Shown here: positions 32,916 to 43,684 of the stretch, one piece after another
Layout: each line of letters starts with the position of its first letter
Numbering within the stretch: position 1 is the stretch's first letter
DNA from: JAIBJN01 sp963775395
GTDB lineage: Bacteria; Actinomycetota; Thermoleophilia; Gaiellales; Gaiellaceae
Assembly (NCBI GenBank): GCA_963775395.1
Contig: CAVZIX010000020.1
Span: 1-64,000 of the forward strand
Reading direction: 5' to 3'
Length of the DNA stretch: 64,000 nt
The notes under the pieces: generated by a model
Databases searched by the model: none
The model's input: the letters and a program-made list of their open reading frames with translations, nothing else
Told to the model about the DNA's origin: nothing
Translations under genes and position numbers: made by a program

Positions 32916-34418
32916 CTAAGCAGCCCGTAAAGGATTCTGATCCGCGTGGGCCTCGGCGCCGACGCGCTTGACGATCTCGGGCAGGGCGGAGATGTCGGCC
33001 GCGGTCGTCCTGAAGTTCACGACACAGGCCCGCAGCAGGTAGGTGTCGCCGACGACCGCGTTCGAGACGTACGTCTCGCCCCCGTGCTCGAGGCGGTCGC
33101 GGATCTCCCTGTTGAGCTCGTTCAGGTAGGCCTCCGTCTCGGGCGCGCCGGGCTCGACGTCCGCGGGCACGTAGCGGAACGTCGTGATGCTCAGGCTCGT
33201 CGTCCACGCCTCCAGCTCCGGCTCCTCGGACGCGAGGCGATGGAGCTCCTTCGCGAGCGCGATGTCGTCGGAGAGCATGCGGACGTAGCCCTCGCGACCG
33301 ACCTGGCGGAGCCCGAGCCAGACCTTGAGCGCGCGGAACCCGCGCGAGTTCTGCGGGCCGTAGTCCACGTAGCTGATCGGCGCGTCCGGGCCCTCCTCGA
33401 AGGCGTAGTAGGGAGGCCGATACGTGAACGCGTCGAGGAGCGCCTGCGGATCCCTGACGAGCACGCATCCCGCTTCGAGCGGCGCGTAGAGCCATTTGTG
33501 CGGGTCGATCGCGACCGAGTCCGCCTGCGCCAGCGCCTTCAGCTCGGGAGGTGCGTCGGGGAGCACGGCCGCCGGGGCGCCGTAGGCGCCGTCGACGTGG
33601 AACCAGATCTCCTCCTTGCGACAGAGGACGGCGATCTCGTCCAGCGGGTCGATCGCCCCCGTGCTCACCGAGCCGGCCGTGCCGACGACGAGTAGCGGCG
33701 TGGCGCCCGCGGCCCGGTCCGCCGCGATCGCCTCCTCGAGCGCCGGCACGAGCATGCGCTGGTCGGCGTCGGTCTCGATCCAGCGAATCGCGTCGGTGCC
33801 GAGGCCGAAGAGGTCGGCGGCCTTGTGGATCCAGGTGTGGGTCTCGGCCGAGCCGTAGACGCGCAGCGGTCCCTCGTCGCAGGCGGCCATGCCGTCGGTG
33901 CGCACGTTGAACGGGGCGCGAGCCCGGCGTGCGGCCAGGAAGGCGACGAAGTTCGCCATGTTGCCCCCGCTCACGAGCAGGCCGCCGCAATCCGTCGGGT
34001 AGCCGAGCAGCTCGGCGATCCAACGGATCGTCTGCGCCTCGAGCTCCGTGGCGAGCGGCGAGAGGGCCCAGCCGCCGACGTTCGGGTTGACCGCGGCCGC
34101 GAGTAGGTCGCCCAGCGCGCCGATCGGCGCAGCCGAGGAGGTGATGTAGGCGAAAAAGCGCGGGTGGCCGTTGAACGTCGAGTGCTCGAAGAGCAGGCGC
34201 GCCGTCTCGGCGAGGAGCTCGTCGGCGGGCGTCGGATGCTCGGGCAGGCCGCCGCGCCCGAGCGCCGCTCGCACCTCCTCCGCGTCCTCGCCGGGCGCCA
34301 CCGGGCGCTCGTGCAGCGTGCGCAGGAAGTCCGCGATCCCGTCGACGAGATCGTGGCCGAGGCGGCGGAACTCGTCCGCGTCGAGCTCGATGGGCGCGTG
34401 ACGGTCGGAGCTGGCCAC
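32916..34418 (-). CDS. PLP-dependent aromatic-L-amino-acid decarboxylase family protein
   Basis: Group-II decarboxylase of 500 residues. The PLP lysine is K308 in SVAIDPHKWLYAPLEAG, the cofactor-stacking His is H194 (GSAETHTW) and the cofactor Asp is D276 (FHVDGAYGAP). The substrate-entry block FFAYITSSAAPIGALGD is also typical. It is predicted to decarboxylate an aromatic amino acid such as tryptophan, tyrosine or phenylalanine to the amine. The GTG at 34418 lies 5 bases after the formate dehydrogenase stop, so it is in that operon. Together with the kynureninase remnant this points to aromatic amino acid catabolism. Confidence 0.9.
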   Translation of the reverse strand: MASSDRHAPIELDADEFRRLGHDLVDGIADFLRTLHERPVAPGEDAEEVRAALGRGGLPEHPTPADELLAETARLLFEHSTFNGHPRFFAYITSSAAPIGALGDLLAAAVNPNVGGWALSPLATELEAQTIRWIAELLGYPTDCGGLLVSGGNMANFVAFLAARRARAPFNVRTDGMAACDEGPLRVYGSAETHTWIHKAADLFGLGTDAIRWIETDADQRMLVPALEEAIAADRAAGATPLLVVGTAGSVSTGAIDPLDEIAVLCRKEEIWFHVDGAYGAPAAVLPDAPPELKALAQADSVAIDPHKWLYAPLEAGCVLVRDPQALLDAFTYRPPYYAFEEGPDAPISYVDYGPQNSRGFRALKVWLGLRQVGREGYVRMLSDDIALAKELHRLASEEPELEAWTTSLSITTFRYVPADVEPGAPETEAYLNELNREIRDRLEHGGETYVSNAVVGDTYLLRACVVNFRTTAADISALPEIVKRVGAEAHADQNPLRAA

Positions 34419-34423
34419 GACGC

Positions 34424-37159
34424 TCAGCGGGCCGCGGGCCTGACGGCCCCGCCGATCGGCTCCACGCGAACGGCGCTGGTCTTGTACTCCGGCGTTCCGA
34501 TGAGCGGATCGCCCACATCGTGCGTGAGCCAGTTCACCTTCGCCTCGGCGAAGTGGAGCGCCATCCAGACGAGGCCCGGGTAGACGCGCTCGCCGAGCAT
34601 CGCCCTCGCCTCCAGCTCGCCGCGCCGTGAGACGAGCCGAACCCACTCGCCGTCCTCGATCCCGAGGGCGCTGGCGTCCTCCGGGTGCATCTCGACGAAC
34701 GGGTCCTCCTGCTTCTGGACGACACCGTCCTCGCGCATGGTCATGGTCGCCGAGTTGTAGTGGTAGAGCGTCCGCCCGGTGGAGAGGACGAACGGGTACT
34801 CGGAGTCCGGCTGCTCGATCGGCGGCTGGTACTCGACGGGGTAGAACTTCCCCTTGCCGTTCGGGCGCGACGGGTGCGGCGCGTGCAGGTACTGAGAGCC
34901 CGGATCGTCGCGGTCGGTGCACGGCCACTGGAGCCCGACCTCCTCGATCCGGTCGTAGCGGATGCCCGACCAGAGCGGCGCCAGGTCGGCGAACTCGTTC
35001 CAGGCATCCTCGGCCGTTTCGTACTCGGGCCAGTTCGCCCCGAGCGCCTCGGCCATCTCGACGACGATACGGAGGTCCTCGCGCGCGTTCCCCGGGCACG
35101 GTACGCCTCGGCGCACGCGGTTCACGCGGCGCTCGGTGTTCGTGAACGTGCCCTCCTTCTCCGCGAAGCTCGAGGCCGGGAAGATCACGTCCGCGTACTT
35201 GCGGTTCGAGTCGTTGAGGAAGAGGTCCTGCGCGACGACGAAGTCGAGCTTCTCCATCCCCTCCTCGACGTGGTGTGCGTTCGGCTCGGTCTGCACCGGG
35301 TTCTCGCCGATCAGGTAGAGCGCCTTGATGCGCCCGTCATGGAGGCCGGACATCATCTGGTCGAGCCGGAAGCCGGGCGTGCTGGGGACGTCGAGGCCCC
35401 ACGCCTCGGAGAACTTCGCGCTGATCTCAGGGTCGTCGACCGGCTGGTAGCCCGGCAGGTAGGCCGGGTTGGCGCCGGCGTCGTTGAGGCCCTGCACGTT
35501 GTTCTGGCCCCGGAGCGCGTTCAGCCCGGTCGACTCGTAGCCCAGGTGCCCGGTCATGAGCACGAGGTTGGAGAGCGACCAGATGTTGTCGACCCCGCAG
35601 GCGTGCTCGGTGATCCCGAGCGTGTAGAAGACCGCCGCGTGCCGCTCGCGCGCGTACTCACGCGCGGTTGCGACGATGTCGGCCGCCGGGACGCCCGTGA
35701 CCTTCTCGGCCTCCTCGGGCGTGTAGCGGGCGACGACCTCCGCGACCGCCTCGACGCCCTCGGTGTGCTCGGCGATGTAGGCGTCGTCCTGGAGGCCCTC
35801 CTTCAGGATCACGTGCAGCATCGCGTTCACGAGCCAGACGTCGGAGCCGGGCCGAAGCTGCAGGTGGCGCTTGGCGAGCTTCGTCAGCCAGATCTTCCGC
35901 GGGTCGGCGACGACGAGCGTCGCGCCGTTGCGCACGGCCTTCTTCATGCGCAGCGCGAGCACGGGGTGCGCCTCGGTCGTGTTCGACCCGATGACGAGGA
36001 TGAAGCGGGCGTTCTCGATCTCGGGGATCGAGTTGGTGGTGGCGCCTCTGCCTAACGACCTGACCAGGCCGTAGAGGGTCGGAGCGTGTCAGGTGGCTTC
36101 GCAGGAATGGACGTTGTTCGTCCCGATCGCCGTCCGCGCGAGCTTCTGGATGAGGAAGTTCTCCTCCATGGTGAGCCGCGCCGAGGAGAGGAAGCCGATC
36201 GAGTTCGGCCCGTGCTCGGCCTTCACGCGGAGGAGGCCGTCGGCGGCGACCTGGTAGGCGTGCTCCCACGTGGTCGGGTGCAGCTCGCCGTCTTCGCCGC
36301 GGACGAGCGGCTCGGTCAGCCGGTCCGGGTGATGGACGAAGTTGAAGGCGAAGCGGCCCTTGACGCAGAGGTTGCCCTCGTTCGAGACGTAGTGTGGCTC
36401 GGAGGTGACCTTGACGATCCGCTTCGTCTCGGGGTCGACGTTCAGGTCGATCTGGCAGCCGACGCCGCAGAACGTGCACGTCGACTTCACCTTCTCGAGC
36501 GAGCGCTCCGGCCGCTCGGTCGCCTCCTCGAACTTCTCGTAGATCGCCCCCGTGGGGCAGACGGAGAGGCAGCCGCCGCAGAGCTCGCACTCGGTGTCGA
36601 GCCACGAGTAGCCGTGCGTCGGGACGATGCGCGCGTTCGGCCCGCGGCCCTCGAGGGAGAGCGCGGAGCACTGCATGACCTCTTGCGTGTAGCGGACGCA
36701 GCGGTTGCAGAGGATGCACGCGTCAGGCTCGTACCCCATGAACTTGTTGCGGTCGGCGTACGGCTCGCGCTTCGCGTCCGGGAGGATGAAGGGCGCCTCC
36801 GCGTCGAGCTCCTCGGCCAGGTCGACGAGCTCGTTCGGGCGCCCGCCGGGATCCGGGTTCAGGTGCTCTGCCAGCAGCATCTCGGTGAGGGTCTTACGGA
36901 AGTCCGGCACGGAGGAGTTGGTCGAAACGGCCATGCCCTCGGTGACCCCAGTCGCGCACGCGGGCAGCGGCCGCGGCGAGCCCTCGACGCCGACGACGCA
37001 CATCCGGCAGCCGCCGTAGGGCTCGAGCTTGTCGTCGTGGCAGAGCGTCGGGATGAAGACGCCGTGGCGCGCTGCCGCGTGCACGAGCAGCTCGCCCTCG
37101 GGTGCGCTCGCGCGCCTGCCGTCGAGCGTGAACTCAACCGTCCGGGCCATCGGGTCCAT
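34424..37159 (-). CDS. fdhA: Formate dehydrogenase catalytic (alpha) subunit, predicted selenoprotein (Sec357)
   Basis: Molybdenum enzyme of 911 residues read through an in-frame UGA at 36089-36091. Domains in order: 2Fe-2S (C40, C51, C54, C68), two 4Fe-4S clusters (C148, C151, C154, C164 and C191, C194, C197, C201), a further CTFCGVGC cluster (C228-C265), then the molybdopterin domains. UGA at codon 357 falls in the motif C-E-A-T-Sec-H-A-P-T, where relatives carry Sec or Cys as the Mo ligand. Downstream residues (GATTNSIPEIENARFILVIG) continue the family without loss. A SECIS-like hairpin begins just after UGA. It oxidises formate to CO2 with the NuoEF-like subunit. The start is ATG 37159, or 37150. 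Confidence 0.9.
36045..36088 (-). promoter_or_regulatory. Candidate bacterial SECIS element within fdhA
   Basis: Directly 3' of the UGA the mRNA can fold into a hairpin. An apical 7-bp stem (ACGGCCU with AGGUCGU) closes a GGUC loop; below it lies a 5-base bulge and a 5-bp lower stem (CCUCU with AGAGG). The loop begins 24 bases after UGA. Bacterial SECIS elements have this position and a G-U at the loop start, as in E. coli fdhF, whose loop is also GGUC. Folding was done by eye. Confidence 0.75.
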
Positions 37160-37175
37160 CGTAACGGCCGCCCTC

Positions 37176-38411
37176 TCAGGTCACGCGCGTGAACGCGGCG
37201 TCGACCTGTAGGTACTCCTCGCGCTCGAGCACGCCTCGGAGGCGCTCGATCGCCTCGTAGACGTCGGCGAAGCGGGTGTAGAGCGGCGGGAAGCCGAAGC
37301 GGACGCTGTCGGGGCCGCGGTAGTCCGGGATCACGTCCGCGCGTTCGATCAGCGCGCGGCAGATACGCCAGGCCTCCGGGTGGCGGAAGGAGACGTGCGC
37401 GCCGCGCCTGGCCGGGTCTCGAGGCGTCCCCAGCTCGACGCCGAGCGGCGCGAGCAGCTCGTCGTGCAGCTTGACCGCGTACTCGGTGAGCGCCCGGCCT
37501 TTGGCCGCGACCGCCTCGATGCCGGCCTCGGCCAGGATTCCAAGGCTCGCCCGGATCGCGACCAGGCCCAGGATCTGCGGGCTGCCCGCGAGGAATTTGG
37601 AGATGCCGTCCGCGGGCTGGTAGGGGTGGCCCATGGCGAACTGGTCCCGCTGGCCGAACCAGCCCTGGATCGGTGTGCGGAGCTCCTCCTGGAGCGGCGC
37701 GCGGACGTACAGGAACGCGGGCGCCCCCGGCCCGGCGTTCAGGTACTTGTAGGTGCACCCGACGGCCAGGTCGACGCCGTGCTCCTCGAGCCCGATCTCC
37801 ACCGCGCCGACGGAGTGGCTCACGTCCCAGAGAACGAGGGCGCCCGCGGCGTGCGCGGCCTCCGTGATCCCCGGAAGGTCGGCGAGCGCCCCGGATCGGT
37901 ACGCGACGTGCGAGAGGACGACGGTCCCGACGTCACCGGCGGCACAGGCGGCCTCGACGTCTGCGGCGGTCGGCCCATCGACCGGGTCGGGCTCGATGAA
38001 GCGGAGGTCGCCGGCGAGGCCCTCGAGCACGTAGCGGTCGGTGGGGAAGTTGTCCACGTCCGTGACGACACCGGGCCTGTCGGGGCGGGCGGCGAGCACG
38101 GCGGAGGCGAGCTTGTAGAGGTTGACCGTGACGGAGTCCGTGACGACGACCTCGCCCGGCCGTGCGCCGAGAGCATGCTCGGCGAGCTCGTCGCCTACCG
38201 CGGTCGGGAGCTCGATCCAGTCGATGCCAGCCGCGCACGAGGTCGGTGCCCCACCGCTCGACCACCTCGGCGATCGCCGCCTGCTGTCCGCTTCGGCAGC
38301 CGGCCGAGCGAGTTGCCGTCGACGTAGAGCGGCCCGCCCTCCTCGTGGACGAACTCGTCGCGGAAACGGGCGAGCGGGTCGTCGCGGTCCAAGTCGCCGC
38401 GTCCGGCGCGG

Positions 38412-38415
<4 letters not shown>
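37176..38415 (-). pseudogene. kynU: Kynureninase, frameshifted (pseudogene or assembly indels)
   Basis: PLP enzyme that splits kynurenine into anthranilate and alanine. The C-terminal ~310 residues read cleanly (37176-38099), with VLWDVSHSVGAVEIGLEEHG, the PLP-lysine motif GCTYKYLNAGPGAP and IPDYRGPDSVRFGFPPLYTR. The N-terminus is split over frames: PLYVDGNSLGRLPK around 38300-38340, then AAIAEVVERWGTDLVRGW after a shift near 38281-38292, then IDWIELPTAVGDEL after another near 38219-38232. A third shift is needed to reach the GTG that overlaps the preceding stop (GTGA, 38413-38415). It sits between the two formate dehydrogenase subunit genes. Either a recent pseudogene or sequencing indels. 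Confidence 0.8.
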
Positions 38416-39977
<1,562 letters not shown>

Positions 39978-39989
39978 GGTTCGATCATA

Positions 39990-40769
39990 GTGAACGCCCT
40001 GCCGCCGTACTCCGCGGCCCGCACGGACGTCCTGCGGCTCCCGGGCGGTTGGACGGAGCGTGACGAGGTGGCCGTCGAGGAGCCCCTCGAGATCCGCGTG
40101 AACGGCGAGGCCGTCGCCGTGACCATGCGGACGCCCGGCCACGACGAGGAGCTCGCGGTCGGTTTCCTGCTCTCCGAGGGCATCCGTCCGGTCGAGGCGT
40201 CGCTGCCGGAGGATCTCGCGGCCAACACGGTCGAGGTGACCGCCGACGACTTCGATGCCGAGACGATCCGTCGCAACTTCTACACCTCGTCCTCGTGCGG
40301 GGTGTGCGGCAAGGGCGCGCTCGAGGCGGTTGCGGTCGAGGCGCCGCGCGTCGAGAGTGACCTCCGCGTTCCCGTCGACGTCGTCTCCACGCTGCCGGAC
40401 CGTCTGCGCGCCTCCCAGCCCACCTTCGCCGCGACGGGGGGCCTGCACGCGACCGGCCTCTTCACCGCAACGGGCAGCCTTCTGCACGCGCGCGAGGACG
40501 TCGGCAGGCACAACGCCTTCGACAAGGTCGTCGGCCGCGCCTTCCTCGACGGACTCCTTCCCCTCACGGACAAGGTCGTCTGCGTCAGCGGCCGCCTCTC
40601 GTTCGAGCTCGTCCAGAAGGCGGCCGTGGCCGGCTGCCCGGTCGTGGTCGCCGTCGGCGCGCCCTCGTCGCTCGCCGTCGAGCTGGCCCGCGACCGCGGC
40701 GTCACGCTCTGCGGCTTCGTCCGCGACGGGCGCGTGAACGTCTACTCCGAGCCGTGGAGGGTCGCATGA
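39990..40769 (+). CDS. fdhD: Formate dehydrogenase sulfurtransferase FdhD
   Basis: Protein of 259 residues required to sulfurate the molybdenum cofactor of formate dehydrogenases. It has PLEIRVNGEAVAVTMRTPGH near the N-terminus and FLLSEGIRP. The catalytic cysteine loop SSSCGVCGKGAL is intact, followed by GLHATGLFTATGSLLHARED, VGRHNAFDKVVG and a conserved SFELVQKAAVAG segment. The GTG at 39990 is the only suitable start. It is divergent from the diaphorase subunit and overlaps the next gene by ATGA. Its presence supports an active molybdenum formate dehydrogenase. Confidence 0.95.
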   Translation: MNALPPYSAARTDVLRLPGGWTERDEVAVEEPLEIRVNGEAVAVTMRTPGHDEELAVGFLLSEGIRPVEASLPEDLAANTVEVTADDFDAETIRRNFYTSSSCGVCGKGALEAVAVEAPRVESDLRVPVDVVSTLPDRLRASQPTFAATGGLHATGLFTATGSLLHAREDVGRHNAFDKVVGRAFLDGLLPLTDKVVCVSGRLSFELVQKAAVAGCPVVVAVGAPSSLAVELARDRGVTLCGFVRDGRVNVYSEPWRVA

Positions 40770-41542
40770 CCTTCGCGGTCGCGGCGGATGCGTACGACCG
40801 CTTCGTCGGCCGGTACAGCTACGCATTGTGCGACGCGCTCGCCGAGCGGGCGGCCCTCGCCCCTGGGGTGTCGGTGCTGGACGTCGGCGCCGGCTCCGGT
40901 GTCGGGACGCGTCGGCTCGTCGAGATCGCCGGGCCGGGGCGGGTGGCCGCCGTCGACCCATCAGAGCCGTTCGTCTCCGCGCTCCGTGAGCGCTTCCCGG
41001 AGGCCGACGTCCGGCAGGGCGTCGCCGAGTCGCTGCCGTTCGAGGACGACTCCTTCGACGCCGCGCTCGCCCTGCTCGTCGTCAACTTCATGGCCGACCC
41101 CGCGGCCGGCGTCGCGGAGATGCGGCGCGTCACGCGGCCCGGCGGCACGGTGGCTGCGTGCGTCTGGGACTACGGGGGCGAGATGCAGCTCCTGGGTAGG
41201 TTCTGGGACGCCGTCGAGGAGCTCGACCCGAAGGGCTCCGGTGACGCCGACGAGCGCTCCCGCATGCCGTATCGACGCGAGGGCGAGCTCGCCGGGCTGC
41301 TCCGCGACGCCAGCCTCGAAGACGTCGAGGACGGCGCGATCGTCGTGTCCGCCGAGTACGAGTCTTTCGAGGATCTCTGGGAGCCATACACGGCTGGGGT
41401 AGGCCCCGCGGGCGCCTATGCCGTCTCGCTTCCCCCCGACCGGCAGGAGACTCTCAAGGCGCTCTATCGCGAGCGGCTCGAGGCTCCCGAAGGCCCCTTC
41501 AGCCTCACCGCGCGCGCGTGGTACGCGACCGGCCGGGCGTAG
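40766..41542 (+). CDS. Class I SAM-dependent methyltransferase
   Basis: Protein of 258 residues of the UbiE/Methyltransf_11 type. The SAM-binding loop VSVLDVGAGSGVGTRRLVEI lies near residue 40, followed by RVAAVDPSEPFVSAL, GVAESLPFEDDSFDAALALL and the RRVTRPGGTVAACVWDY post-motif. The ATG overlaps the fdhD stop as ATGA. The acceptor is unknown. Its placement between fdhD and mobA shows co-expression with cofactor genes, but no link to molybdopterin chemistry is evident. Confidence 0.87.
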   Translation: MTFAVAADAYDRFVGRYSYALCDALAERAALAPGVSVLDVGAGSGVGTRRLVEIAGPGRVAAVDPSEPFVSALRERFPEADVRQGVAESLPFEDDSFDAALALLVVNFMADPAAGVAEMRRVTRPGGTVAACVWDYGGEMQLLGRFWDAVEELDPKGSGDADERSRMPYRREGELAGLLRDASLEDVEDGAIVVSAEYESFEDLWEPYTAGVGPAGAYAVSLPPDRQETLKALYRERLEAPEGPFSLTARAWYATGRA

Positions 41543-42066
41543 CCGGCGCGCTGCTCGTCGGCGGCGCGAGCACGCGGTTCGGCTCGCCGAAGGCGCTCGC
41601 CCGCTACGAGGGCGCGACGCTCGCCGAGCGGGGTCACCGGGTCCTCGCCGAGGCGTTCGGCGAGGTGATCGTGGTCGGTAAGGCAGTCGACGGCCTCGAG
41701 CTCCCGTTCGAGGTCCTCGACGACGGCAGCGAGGTGCGCGCGTCCATCATCGGCGTCGCCGCCGCTCTCCGGCTGGCCGGGGCGGATGTCGTCGTCGTTC
41801 TCCCGACCGACATGCCGCTCGTGACCGCGGACCTCCTGCACGCGCTCGTGGACGCGGTCGGTGAACATGACGTCGCGGTCCCACAGACGGGCGCCTTGCC
41901 GGGGGCGTACCGGCGCTCGACGCTCCCCGCGCTCCAGCGGCGCATCGCGTCGGGCGACCTGGCGCTGCATCGGGCACTGGGCGGGCTCCGTGTGAACGTC
42001 GTCGTGCTGGACGAGGCTCAGCTCCGAAACGTGAACGAGCCGGACGAGCTGCCCGAAGAGCCTTAG
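41518..42066 (+). CDS. mobA: Molybdenum cofactor guanylyltransferase MobA-like
   Basis: Nucleotidyltransferase of 182 residues. It has the GTP-binding motif LLVGGASTRFGSPKALARYE (GGxSxRxGxxK type), VVLPTDMPLVTADLLHALV with metal-binding Asp, and an ALPGAYRRSTLPALQ segment. It converts Mo-molybdopterin to the guanine dinucleotide form used by formate dehydrogenases. The GTG start at 41518 gives a 25-base overlap with the methyltransferase. It is slightly shorter than E. coli MobA (194). The fdhD-methyltransferase-mobA unit divergent from the dehydrogenase fits maturation of that enzyme. Confidence 0.85.
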   Translation: MVRDRPGVAGALLVGGASTRFGSPKALARYEGATLAERGHRVLAEAFGEVIVVGKAVDGLELPFEVLDDGSEVRASIIGVAAALRLAGADVVVVLPTDMPLVTADLLHALVDAVGEHDVAVPQTGALPGAYRRSTLPALQRRIASGDLALHRALGGLRVNVVVLDEAQLRNVNEPDELPEEP

Positions 42067-42175
42067 TGGGCGGCCGGCGGGTTCGACCCAGGGTTCCAAT
42101 CCAGGGAGGCCACCGCCGGCCTGTTCTCAGTCTACAAGCGCGTTTGCCGCCTTTCGAGGCCCCAATTTGTGACAG

Positions 42176-42204
42176 TTGACACGGTTTGCCTCGTGTCGTA
42201 ACCT
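42176..42204 (+). promoter_or_regulatory. Housekeeping-sigma promoter for the dockerin/RTX-like gene
   Basis: A perfect TTGACA -35 (42176-42181) and TAACCT -10 (42199-42204) are separated by exactly 17 bases. Transcription would start near 42211. Confidence 0.7.
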
Positions 42205-42388
42205 CGGCCCGGGTTCCAATCCAAGGTGTGTGGGAGGCAGCCGGTGCCGGCGGCCAACGGAGGTTTTGCGCGTACCGGGGGGCGTCGTCCCTGAAGGGGT
42301 CGAGCCGACCGGCGCGCGCCGAAAGCGTGTCGTCCTCTCGCGCGGTGCTGCTCGCGCGCTGCCGCCCACCCGCACGAAAGGAGTGCGA
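42205..42388 (+). other. Long 5' leader of the secreted-protein gene
   Basis: About 180 GC-rich bases separate the promoter from the ATG at 42389. The expected transcript begins with GGGTTCCAATCCA (42211-42223), an exact copy of 42091-42103 located 120 bases upstream. Several GC arms could pair. I could not match any riboswitch class I know. The region 42067-42175 before the promoter contains the other copy and no gene. Confidence 0.4.
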
Positions 42389-43486
42389 ATGGGTGTGATC
42401 CGGAAGAGGACACGACCGCGCACGACCGTTGCGACAGTCGCCGCGTTGGGGCTGACGGCGGCCTCGCTTCTGTTGGCGACGCCTCTCGCAGCCTCCCCGC
42501 TGGACGGTGGCTTCTCGCCGACCATCGTCTCGGGCCGGGCCGACCTGAACGGGGACGGCGCCGTGAGCGGCCGCGACGATGCGAACGCGTTCTACGGCGA
42601 CACGCACATCATCGACGGCATGCTCGACTGCGATGCGTGGGGGTTCATCGCGAATGACGGCGATGCGGGCGATGACGCCATCACGACCGCCGACGACTGC
42701 TCGCTCATTGGGCACGACGGCACGCCGGACGGCGTCACGATCGAGGTCGTCGACGGCGTGTTCCAGGCCGCGAGCGGCCCGCTTCCGACGGTCTTCAACG
42801 CCGGCGATCCGGACAACCCGGACATCGGGGATTCGGACTTCGCGTGGTCGGCAATCGACGGCCGGGTCGACGCGAATGGCGACGAGACGATCAACGGTGA
42901 GGAGTGCCACTTCGGGCTCGTCGGCGTGCTCGTAGACGTCGGCCTCGGCGATCCGACCGACGGCGCTGACGTCCTGGGCAACCCAGGCGCGAACGAATGC
43001 GGCTTCGGGACGCCTCCGAACACGGCCGACAATGGTCTCGTCGACCTCAACGGCGACTCGGACATCACATCTGCCGATTCCTGCGCCAACGGCTGCTTCT
43101 TCGGCCTCGACCTGCTGCTCGGGAAGGTGCAGGAGGCCGAGTGCCCCGGTCGCGAAGGCGATCCGCGGAACGACGTCATCGGCACACCGGGGCCGGACAC
43201 GCTCAACGGCACGTCGGGCAACGACATCATCTGCGGGCTCGGCGGCGCCGACACCCTGAACGGGAAGGGCGGAAGGACCTTGTGCTTGGAGGAACCGGCG
43301 GCGATCTCATGCGCGGCGGACTCGGAGCGGACACGCTTGCGCGGCGGTCCCGGGCCAGACCGGATCTTCGGCCAGGCCGGGAATGACGCGCTCGCAGGTG
43401 AGGCAGGAAACGACCTCCTGAACGGCGGCCCCGGACGAGATGCGTGCTCGGGAGGGCCCGGGCGGGACACCCTTCGGAGCTGCTGA
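42389..43486 (+). CDS. Secreted calcium-binding protein with dockerin-like and RTX-like repeats (internal frame excursion)
   Basis: Protein of 365 residues with a basic n-region and signal peptide (TTVATVAALGLTAASLLLAT, then AAS). Calcium-loop repeats of dockerin/EF-hand type follow (DLNGDGAVSGRDD, DANGDETINGEE, DLNGDSDITSADS). The C-terminal half has RTX-type nonapeptides (GTPGPDTLNGTSGNDIICGL, FGQAGNDALAGEAGNDLLNG). Between about 43270 and 43340 the RTX pattern continues in another frame (DLVLGGTGGDLMRGGLGADT) and then returns, so two compensating indels are likely. The ATG has an AAAGGAG site. Extracellular calcium binding or adhesion is the probable role. Confidence 0.78.
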   Translation: MGVIRKRTRPRTTVATVAALGLTAASLLLATPLAASPLDGGFSPTIVSGRADLNGDGAVSGRDDANAFYGDTHIIDGMLDCDAWGFIANDGDAGDDAITTADDCSLIGHDGTPDGVTIEVVDGVFQAASGPLPTVFNAGDPDNPDIGDSDFAWSAIDGRVDANGDETINGEECHFGLVGVLVDVGLGDPTDGADVLGNPGANECGFGTPPNTADNGLVDLNGDSDITSADSCANGCFFGLDLLLGKVQEAECPGREGDPRNDVIGTPGPDTLNGTSGNDIICGLGGADTLNGKGGRTLCLEEPAAISCAADSERTRLRGGPGPDRIFGQAGNDALAGEAGNDLLNGGPGRDACSGGPGRDTLRSC

Positions 43487-43516
43487 CGCGGCCGTCACAA
43501 CTCCGGAATGCGAAAG

Positions 43517-43554
43517 AGAGAGGGCCGGCTTCAAGGAAGCCGGCCCTCTCTTTC
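43517..43554 (+). terminator. Strong Rho-independent terminator
   Basis: A perfect 16-bp stem (AGAGAGGGCCGGCTTC paired with GAAGCCGGCCCTCTCT), an AAG loop and a short T-run begin 31 bases after the RTX-like gene stop. Confidence 0.85.
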
Positions 43555-43633
43555 CGAGCCTCCCGTGTAACCGAACAGGCTGCTGCGACGAGCGGCTGCA
43601 GCGTGAACACGCGCGCCGACCTGAGCCTGACGT

Positions 43634-43665
43634 GACAGCGGGGGCCCGCGAAGGCCCCCGCCGTC
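43634..43665. terminator. GC hairpin between convergent genes
   Basis: Arms GCGGGGGCC and GGCCCCCGC pair perfectly, with three further pairs beyond an A-C mismatch. It lies 20 bases beyond the stop of the convergent minus-strand LVIVD gene and probably ends its transcript. No T-run. Confidence 0.6.
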
Positions 43666-43684
43666 AACTGATGCTTCCTTCCGG

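Noticed and set aside
36089..36091. Stop codon splitting fdhA into two genes or a pseudogene
   Set aside because: The frame continues with full family conservation, the UGA sits at the Sec/Cys position, and a SECIS-like hairpin follows. Readthrough as selenocysteine explains it better.
42067..42120. tRNA-like sequence (GGGTTCGACCC) after mobA, considered as selC
   Set aside because: No cloverleaf, no TCA anticodon loop and no acceptor pairing could be built. The T-loop resemblance is accidental.
42205..42388. Known riboswitch (cobalamin, TPP, glycine or c-di-GMP class) in the long leader
   Set aside because: None of the conserved core sequences I know for these classes is present.
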